A stretch of 64,000 bases of DNA from Pseudomonas sp. dw_612 (lineage in GTDB: Bacteria > Pseudomonadota > Gammaproteobacteria > Pseudomonadales > Pseudomonadaceae). A program made the position numbers and the translations under genes. The stretch spans positions 203,731-267,730 of the forward strand of contig NZ_JAAVVC010000008.1 of assembly GCF_018449725.1 (NCBI RefSeq), in the 5' to 3' direction. The notes under the pieces were generated by a model. That model was not told where the DNA came from. It worked only from the letters and a program-made list of their open reading frames with translations, and searched no databases. Position 1 is the first letter of the stretch. The number at the start of each line of letters is the position of its first letter. Below, in pieces: positions 59,089 through 64,000 of the stretch.

Positions 59089-59232
59089 GTAGCAGCTGCC
59101 GAGCCTGCGAGGCTGCGTTCGAGTGCGAAGCGCTCGCCAATCGAAATAATGCGGTCTGCTTGAAACACCGCGCGGGTTATTTTGCGAGTGCTTCGCACTC
59201 GAACGCAGCCTCGCAGGCTCGGCAACTGCTAC
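59089..59232. repeat. Class B long inverted repeat, 144 bp, between benR and benA
   Basis: The arms begin GTAGCAGCTGCCGAGCCTG at 59089 and end with the complement at 59232, the same length as the copy at 7089. The inner parts are GTTCGAGTGCGAAG and its partner CTTCGCACTCGAAC. The core has GCGCGGGTTATTTT. It ends 21 bases before the first BenR box. Confidence 0.85.
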
Positions 59233-59253
59233 AGGTGCGTGCGTATCAATCTT

Positions 59254-59316
59254 TGCAGTAAACGGATAAAGGTCTGCACCCATCGGATAGTCCACCTCAA
59301 TTCCCCGTCCTAGCAT
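59254..59316 (+). promoter_or_regulatory. benA promoter with two BenR boxes
   Basis: Two direct copies of the XylS/BenR consensus TGCA-N6-GGNTA are present: TGCAGTAAACGGATA (59254-59268) and TGCACCCATCGGATA (59275-59289), 21 bases apart as in the Pm promoter. The second overlaps a likely -35 region at 59288-59293, and TAGCAT at 59311-59316 lies 17 bases further as the -10 box. This fits benzoate-BenR activation of benABCD. Confidence 0.85.
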
Positions 59317-59352
59317 GGCCCTGCCTGAATAAAAACAATGGAGGCGGCGGCC

Positions 59353-60717
59353 ATGTCCCTGCGACCCGAATACCTTCACTCCCTGCTGGAAGACGACAAA
59401 GAACACGGCATCTACCGCTGCAAGCGCGAGATGTTCACCGACCCGCGGTTGTTCGACCTGGAGATGCAGCACATCTTCGAAGGCAACTGGCTGTACCTGG
59501 CCCACGAAAGCCAGATCCCCAATATCAACGATTTCTACACCACCACCATGGGCCGCCAGTCGATCTTTATCGCGCGCAACAAGACCGGTGAACTCAACGC
59601 GTTCATCAACGCCTGCAGCCATCGCGGTGCCATGCTTTGCCGGCACAAGACCGGCAACAAAAGCACCTACACCTGCCCGTTCCACGGCTGGACGTTCAAC
59701 AACTCCGGCAAGTTGCTCAAGGTCAAGGACCCGGCCGAAGCGGGCTATCCGGCGAGTTTCAACTGTGAAGGCTCCCACGACCTGACCAAGGTTGCGCGTT
59801 TCGAGTCCTATCGCGGTTTCCTGTTCGGCAGCCTCAAGGCTGATGTGGTACCGCTGGTGGAACACCTGGGCGAGTCGGCGAAGATCATCGACATGATCGT
59901 CGACCAGTCCGCGGATGGCCTGGAAGTGCTGCGCGGGTCCTCCAGCTATATCTACGAAGGCAACTGGAAACTCACCGCCGAAAACGGCGCCGACGGTTAC
60001 CACGTCAGCTCGGTGCACTGGAACTACGCGGCCACCCAGAACCAGCGTAAACAACGCGAGGCCGGTGAAGACATTCGCACCATGAGCGCCGGCACCTGGG
60101 CCAAGCAGGGCGGTGGTTTTTACTCTTTCGATAAAGGCCACATGCTGCTCTGGACCCGTTGGTCCAACCCTGAGGACCGCCCATTGTTCGAACGTCGCGA
60201 CGAGCTGGCTCGTGATTTCGGCCAGCCCCGCGCCGACTGGATGATCGAGAACTCGCGCAACCTGTGTCTGTACCCGAACGTGTACCTGATGGACCAGTTC
60301 AGCTCGCAAATTCGCATCGCTCGGCCGATCTCGGTCAACCGCACGGAAATCACCATTTACTGCATCGCTCCCAAGGGTGAAAGCGACAGTGCGCGGTCAA
60401 GCCGGATTCGTCAGTACGAGGACTTTTTCAACGTCAGCGGCATGGCCACGCCGGACGATCTGGAGGAGTTCCGCTCCTGCCAGACCGGCTATCAGGGCAG
60501 CGTCACCACCTGGAACGACATGTCCCGCGGTGCCGAACACTGGGTCGAAGGCGCCGACGACGCGGCCAGGGAAATCGACCTGCATCCGCTGCTCAGCGGT
60601 GTGCGCACCGAGGATGAAGGCCTGTTCGTGCTGCAACACAAATACTGGCAGCAGACGATGCTCAAGGCGTTGGCCGCCGAGCAGTCCGAGCGGATCCCCG
60701 TGGAGGGCGTGCAATGA
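59353..60717 (+). CDS. benA: Benzoate 1,2-dioxygenase large (alpha) subunit BenA
   Basis: This 454-aa protein has a Rieske [2Fe-2S] motif with C88-x-H90 and C108-x2-H111 (CSHRG, CPFHGW) and a catalytic domain with mononuclear-iron ligands expected in the NGADGYHVSSVHWNY stretch. It adds O2 to benzoate to form the cis-diol, using electrons from BenC. I start it at the ATG at 59353, with GGAGG eight bases upstream. It overlaps benB by four bases. Confidence 0.95.
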   Translation: MSLRPEYLHSLLEDDKEHGIYRCKREMFTDPRLFDLEMQHIFEGNWLYLAHESQIPNINDFYTTTMGRQSIFIARNKTGELNAFINACSHRGAMLCRHKTGNKSTYTCPFHGWTFNNSGKLLKVKDPAEAGYPASFNCEGSHDLTKVARFESYRGFLFGSLKADVVPLVEHLGESAKIIDMIVDQSADGLEVLRGSSSYIYEGNWKLTAENGADGYHVSSVHWNYAATQNQRKQREAGEDIRTMSAGTWAKQGGGFYSFDKGHMLLWTRWSNPEDRPLFERRDELARDFGQPRADWMIENSRNLCLYPNVYLMDQFSSQIRIARPISVNRTEITIYCIAPKGESDSARSSRIRQYEDFFNVSGMATPDDLEEFRSCQTGYQGSVTTWNDMSRGAEHWVEGADDAAREIDLHPLLSGVRTEDEGLFVLQHKYWQQTMLKALAAEQSERIPVEGVQ

Positions 60718-61202
60718 CCATCACTCATGAAGCCGTGCGGGATTTTCTCTACCGCGAAGCGCGCTATCTGGACGACAAACAATGGGACGACTGGCTGGAA
60801 CTGTACGCTGCCGATGCGTCGTTCTGGATGCCGTCCTGGGACGACAACGACGAGTTGACCGAAGACCCGCAACGGGAAATCTCGCTGATCTGGTACGGCA
60901 ACCGCACCGGCCTGGAAGACCGCATCTTCCGTATCAAGACCGAGCGCTCCAGCGCGAGCATTCCGGACACCCGCACCTCGCACAACATCAGCAATATCGA
61001 GCTGCTCGAACACGCTGATGGCCTGTGCAAGGTGCGTTTCAACTGGCACACCCTGAGCTTTCGCTACAAGACCGTCGACAGCTATTTCGGCAGCAGTTTC
61101 TACACCCTCGATGTGCGTGGTGAAAACCCGCTGATCAAGGCCAAGAAAGTGATCCTGAAGAACGATTACGTTCGCCAGGTCATCGACGTTTACCACTTGT
61201 GA
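60714..61202 (+). CDS. benB: Benzoate 1,2-dioxygenase small (beta) subunit BenB
   Basis: This 162-aa protein of the ring-hydroxylating dioxygenase beta family (NTF2-like fold) has FLYREARYLDDKQWDDWLELY, FWMPSWDDNDELT and TRTSHNISNIELLE. It builds the alpha3beta3 oxygenase with BenA, whose gene it overlaps by four bases. Confidence 0.95.
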   Translation: MTITHEAVRDFLYREARYLDDKQWDDWLELYAADASFWMPSWDDNDELTEDPQREISLIWYGNRTGLEDRIFRIKTERSSASIPDTRTSHNISNIELLEHADGLCKVRFNWHTLSFRYKTVDSYFGSSFYTLDVRGENPLIKAKKVILKNDYVRQVIDVYHL

Positions 61203-61212
61203 GGCGGCCGTC

Positions 61213-62226
61213 ATGACTCATTCCATCGCATTCAGTTTCGAAGACGGCGTCACCCGGTTCATCGACGCCAACCCCGGCGAAACCGTGGCCGACGCCGCAT
61301 ACCGCCAGGGCATCAATATTCCGCTGGACTGCCGTGACGGTGCGTGCGGCACCTGCAAATGTTTTGCCGAGGCCGGTCGTTACGACTTGGGCGAGGAGTA
61401 CATCGAAGATGCGCTCAGTGCGGAAGAAGCCGAGCAGGGTTTTGTCCTGACCTGCCAGATGCGCGCCCAAAGCGATTGCGTGGTGCGGGTGCCGGTGTCG
61501 TCGGATGTCTGCCGCACTCGTCAGGCCAGTTTTGAAGCCACCATCAGCAACCTGCGCCAGTTGTCCGACAGCACGATTGCGCTGTCGATCAAGGGCGAGG
61601 CCCTGAGCAAACTGGCGTTTCTGCCGGGGCAATATGTGAACCTCGGAGTGCCCGGCAGCGAGCAGACCCGTGCGTACTCCTTCAGCTCGTTGCAGCGTGA
61701 CGGCGAGGTCAGTTTCCTGATTCGCAACGTGCCCGGCGGCTTGATGAGCCGCTTCCTCACCGGCATGGCCAAGGCTGGCGACAGTATGACCATGGCCGGG
61801 CCGTTGGGAAGTTTCTACCTGCGCGAAATCCGCCGACCGCTGTTATTGCTGGCGGGCGGCACCGGCCTGGCACCGTTTACCGCGATGCTGGAGAAAATTG
61901 CCGAACAGGGCAGTGAACAGCCGCTGCATCTGATCTACGGCGTGACCAATGACTTCGACCTCGTGGAGCTGGATCGACTGGAGGCCTTTGTCGCACGCAT
62001 CCCGAATTTCAGCTTCAGCGCCTGCGTGGCCAACCCCGACAGCCAGCACCCGCTCAAGGGTTACGTGACACAACACATCGAGCCCCGGCATTTGAACGAT
62101 GGCGACGTCGATGTCTACCTGTGCGGTCCGCCGCCGATGGTCGAGGCGGTCAGCCAGTTCATCCGCGAGCAGGGCATCGCGCCGGCCAATTTCTTCTACG
62201 AGAAATTTGCCGCCAGCGCGGCGTGA
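61213..62226 (+). CDS. benC: Benzoate dioxygenase electron-transfer reductase BenC
   Basis: This 337-aa protein has an N-terminal plant-type ferredoxin domain (CRDGACGTCKC then a later LTCQM cysteine, binding [2Fe-2S]), a flavin domain (RAYSFSS, FLIRNVPGGLMSRFL) and an NAD-binding domain (LLLAGGTGLAPFTAML, VYLCGPPPMVEAV). It passes electrons from NADH through FAD to the Rieske centre of BenA. The start is ten bases after benB. A class B repeat follows its stop. Confidence 0.95.
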   Translation: MTHSIAFSFEDGVTRFIDANPGETVADAAYRQGINIPLDCRDGACGTCKCFAEAGRYDLGEEYIEDALSAEEAEQGFVLTCQMRAQSDCVVRVPVSSDVCRTRQASFEATISNLRQLSDSTIALSIKGEALSKLAFLPGQYVNLGVPGSEQTRAYSFSSLQRDGEVSFLIRNVPGGLMSRFLTGMAKAGDSMTMAGPLGSFYLREIRRPLLLLAGGTGLAPFTAMLEKIAEQGSEQPLHLIYGVTNDFDLVELDRLEAFVARIPNFSFSACVANPDSQHPLKGYVTQHIEPRHLNDGDVDVYLCGPPPMVEAVSQFIREQGIAPANFFYEKFAASAA

Positions 62227-62251
62227 CTATCTTCGCCACAACTTATTTTTT

Positions 62252-62382
62252 GTAGCAGCTGGCGGAGCCTGCGTTCGGCTGCGAAGCAGTCGTGGTATCA
62301 GGCGACGCGGTATTCCAGGAAGACCTCGTGCCCAGGTTTTACGACTGCTTCGCAGCCGAACGCAGGCTTCGCCAGCTGCTAC
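62252..62382. repeat. Class B long inverted repeat, 131 bp, inside the ben operon
   Basis: The arms begin GTAGCAGCTGGCGGAGCCTG at 62252 and end with the complement at 62382, with GCGTTCGGCTGCGAAGCAGT inside the left arm. It lies in the 185-base gap between benC and benD, unlike the close spacing of benA, benB and benC. Its core resembles that of the copy at 32807. Confidence 0.85.
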
Positions 62383-62411
62383 AGATCGCGTTTTGTGCAA
62401 GTGAGGGATAT

Positions 62412-63185
62412 ATGAACAGGTTTCAGGAAAAAGTCGTGTTGATCACCGGCGCCGCCCAAGGCATCGGCCGGCGGGTTGCCGAGCGAATGGCGGCAGAGGG
62501 TGCGCGATTGATACTGGTCGATCGTTCGGAGCTGATATTCGAGGTGCAACAGCAATTGGGCCAGACCCATCAGGGGCTCGCGCTGACCGCCGATCTTGAG
62601 CAGTACAGCGAATGCAGTCGCGTGATGAAAACTGCCGTCGAGCGCTTTGGGCGCCTGGATGTACTGGTCAACAACGTCGGCGGAACAATCTGGGCCAAGC
62701 CCTTCGAACATTACGAAGAGGCGCAGATCGAGGCCGAAGTCCGTCGCTCACTATTCCCGACACTGTGGTGTTGCCATGCCGCGCTGCCGTTCATGCTGGA
62801 GCAGGGCAGCGGCGCCATCGTCAATGTGTCCTCCATTGCCACCCGCAGCATCAATCGCGTGCCTTACGGCGCAGCGAAGGGCGGGGTGAATGCGCTGACC
62901 GCGTGCCTGGCCTTTGAAACCGCCGGGCGTGGGGTTCGGGTCAATGCCACGGCGCCCGGCGGAACCGACGCGCCACCGCGAGTGATTCCGCGCAACAGTA
63001 CCGGGCAAAGCTCCCAGGAGCAGGTCTGGTATCAGCAGATCGTCGACCAGACCCTCGACAGCAGTCTGATGAAGCGTTACGGCACTCTGAATGAGCAGGC
63101 AAGCGCTATCCTGTTTCTGGCCAGCGACGAGGCCTCGTACATCACCGGGATGATCATGCCGGTGGGCGGTGGCGATCAGGGCTGA
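62412..63185 (+). CDS. benD: Benzoate cis-diol dehydrogenase BenD
   Basis: This 257-aa short-chain dehydrogenase oxidises 1,6-dihydroxycyclohexa-2,4-diene-1-carboxylate to catechol and CO2 with NAD+. It has the TGAAQGIG cofactor motif, NNVGG, a catalytic serine near VNVSSIA and the Y152-x3-K156 pair (YGAAKGG). The ATG at 62412 has AGGGA about five bases upstream; the open frame extends upstream over the class B repeat without support. It is convergent with the Nudix gene, five bases apart. Confidence 0.94.
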   Translation: MNRFQEKVVLITGAAQGIGRRVAERMAAEGARLILVDRSELIFEVQQQLGQTHQGLALTADLEQYSECSRVMKTAVERFGRLDVLVNNVGGTIWAKPFEHYEEAQIEAEVRRSLFPTLWCCHAALPFMLEQGSGAIVNVSSIATRSINRVPYGAAKGGVNALTACLAFETAGRGVRVNATAPGGTDAPPRVIPRNSTGQSSQEQVWYQQIVDQTLDSSLMKRYGTLNEQASAILFLASDEASYITGMIMPVGGGDQG

Positions 63186-63190
63186 GCACC

Positions 63191-63553
63191 TTATAGGCGA
63201 CGCTGAAACGCTTTGACGATCCGCAGCGTGGCGTCGCTGGTTTTCAGGTTTTGGACCGCGTCCAGCGGATGCCACATGCAATCGATAATCTCGTTGAGCG
63301 GCCGGGCTTCATGCAGGTTCACTACCGACGCTTCATAAACATGGTGGCGGGTGCTGCCGTCCTCCAGTTCCATCAGGTACAGCATGCCGTCGACCCCAAG
63401 GCCGGTTTCCTCCGCCAGTTCCCGCACGGCGGCGTCCATTTTGGTTTCGCCAGGCTCGACCTTTCCGCCGGGCAAGGTCCAGCGACACCTGGGCTTGCGC
63501 ACCAGAAGGACGTGTCGATCTTGCTCGCAAATAACGGTGGCGCGTACTTTCAT
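63191..63553 (-). CDS. Nudix hydrolase
   Basis: This 120-aa protein has the Nudix box G-x5-E-x7-REUxEExGU in GGKVEPGETKMDAAVRELAEETGL (read in two parts), near residues 29-52. The N-terminal MKVRATVICEQDRHVLLVRK and PRCRWTLPGGK are typical. It probably hydrolyses a nucleoside diphosphate derivative using Mg2+. The substrate cannot be read from sequence. The start is the ATG at 63553, and a Pho-box-like repeat lies 20 bases upstream. Confidence 0.9.
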   Translation of the reverse strand: MKVRATVICEQDRHVLLVRKPRCRWTLPGGKVEPGETKMDAAVRELAEETGLGVDGMLYLMELEDGSTRHHVYEASVVNLHEARPLNEIIDCMWHPLDAVQNLKTSDATLRIVKAFQRRL

Positions 63554-63572
63554 GTGTTACCTGATTGCCCGT

Positions 63573-63601
63573 TTGTCATAAAACAGTCATAAAACTGCAA
63601 T
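63573..63601 (+). promoter_or_regulatory. Pho-box-like triple direct repeat
   Basis: TTGTCAT, CAGTCAT and CTGCAAT follow each other with AAAA between them, an 11-base period close to the PhoB consensus CTGTCAT-N4-CTGTCAT. It lies between the Nudix gene (minus) and the 63-aa gene (plus). Regulation by phosphate is inferred. Confidence 0.45.
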
Positions 63602-63764
63602 ATTCGGGCCGAGGCCCCGTATTTCGGCGGTTTCAAGGGTTGGAGTTACCGTGCAAGCCGAAAGTGCCACCCGATGTCGCGACGTCTGGTCGGCACCCGC
63701 GCCGGGGGCGGGTGTAAGGTAGGCCGGTCAATCTTTGATTTTCACTGCCCAAAAGGAGGTGACT

Positions 63765-63956
63765 ATGAGCATTGCGATGCTGACCAAGATGCACATGAAC
63801 GGTTACGACGTACTCAGCGTGAACCACGGCCCATGGCGGGTGTGCACCAAAGGTGACCGGTTGGGCGCTTTTGGCAGCCGGGAAGAGGCACTGGCATTCG
63901 CCGCGTCCCTGCCGGCTTACAAGGCACGCGCAAGTCGGCCGGTTCGTAGCCAGTAG
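63765..63956 (+). CDS. 63-residue protein, WRV/EEAL-type small domain
   Basis: This small soluble protein begins MSIAMLTKMHMNGYDVLSVN and continues HGPWRVCTKGDRLGAFGSRE then EEALAFAASLPAYKARA. The beta-hairpin plus helix pattern (WRV, then S-x-EEAL) is reminiscent of DUF2188-like small domains, but I am not sure of the family. The ATG at 63765 has a perfect AAGGAGGT four bases upstream. It ends 14 bases before a strong terminator, so it is a single-gene unit. Confidence 0.75.
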   Translation: MSIAMLTKMHMNGYDVLSVNHGPWRVCTKGDRLGAFGSREEALAFAASLPAYKARASRPVRSQ

Positions 63957-63970
63957 TCGATGTCGAGATG

Positions 63971-64000
63971 AAGCCCCGGCGTGTGTCGGGGCTTTTTTTT
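63971..64000 (+). terminator. Strong intrinsic terminator
   Basis: AAGCCCCG (63971-63978) pairs with CGGGGCTT (63987-63994) around an 8-base loop, and a run of eight T's (63993-64000) overlaps the end of the stem and continues to the edge of the window. Confidence 0.92.

Overview
The window looks like a chromosomal segment of a Pseudomonas from the P. fluorescens group. The evidence is the GC-rich, tightly packed coding style, the catRBCA-benR-benABCD gene set, the six-gene Sha/Pha cation/proton antiporter operon, and very many REP elements built on GTGGGAGCGGGCTTGCTCGC that are typical of this group. I found no tRNA, rRNA, CRISPR array, insertion sequence or prophage.

Layout. 1-4519: the end of a Gfo/Idh/MocA oxidoreductase gene and a ribose/inositol-type sugar ABC transporter (binding protein, double ATPase, permease). 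4520-9351: a DksA paralogue with a degenerate zinc finger, a chemoreceptor with a C-terminal domain beyond its signalling hairpin, and several small proteins of unknown function. 9481-13766: an orphan glycine-betaine-type binding protein, a TonB-dependent receptor next to a DUF2946 protein, and a small DUF3995 membrane protein. 13867-19948: the Sha/Pha antiporter operon on the minus strand. 20330-21917: a DMT exporter divergent from an XRE-cupin regulator. 22075-32857: a predicted organosulfur module of SfnB-like oxidoreductase, a half-length SfnB paralogue, an LLM flavin monooxygenase, a truncated acyl-CoA synthetase, a complete branched-chain-type ABC importer and an FAD/NAD(P)-binding protein. 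A sigma-54-type promoter lies in front of it.

33013-35002: two small exported proteins that share a C-terminal motif, one made of 13-residue tandem repeats, followed by an orphan OmpR-type regulator. 35305-45051: mixed housekeeping genes (epoxide-hydrolase-like enzyme, NAD(P)-binding protein, PpnN, DUF3087, diguanylate cyclase, LysR regulator, DUF2784, AzlCD) and small unknown proteins. 45052-48986: a sulfonate-type ABC transporter divergent from a second SsuA-like binding protein, again with sigma-54-like sites. 48960-52955: a LysR regulator, a CitMHS transporter, an AtuA-family protein and its small partner. 53104-54346: a lipoprotein polysaccharide deacetylase and a DUF1652 protein.

54465-63185: the benzoate-to-beta-ketoadipate upper pathway. 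BenABC dioxygenates benzoate, BenD gives catechol, CatA cleaves it to cis,cis-muconate, and CatB and CatC convert that to the enol-lactone. CatR (palindrome at 55376) and BenR (twin TGCA-N6-GGATA boxes at 59254 and 59275) are the visible control points. The window ends with a Nudix hydrolase, a Pho-box-like repeat, a 63-aa protein and a terminator.

Three repeat classes occupy most of the longer intergenic gaps: single or paired REPs (class A), paired hairpins around GATCGCAGCCTTCGGCAGCT (class C), and a less common 131-146 bp long inverted repeat starting GTAGCAGCTG (class B, four copies). Start codons were chosen by ribosome-binding-site spacing and recalled family N-termini. All functions are read from sequence only, without database searches.
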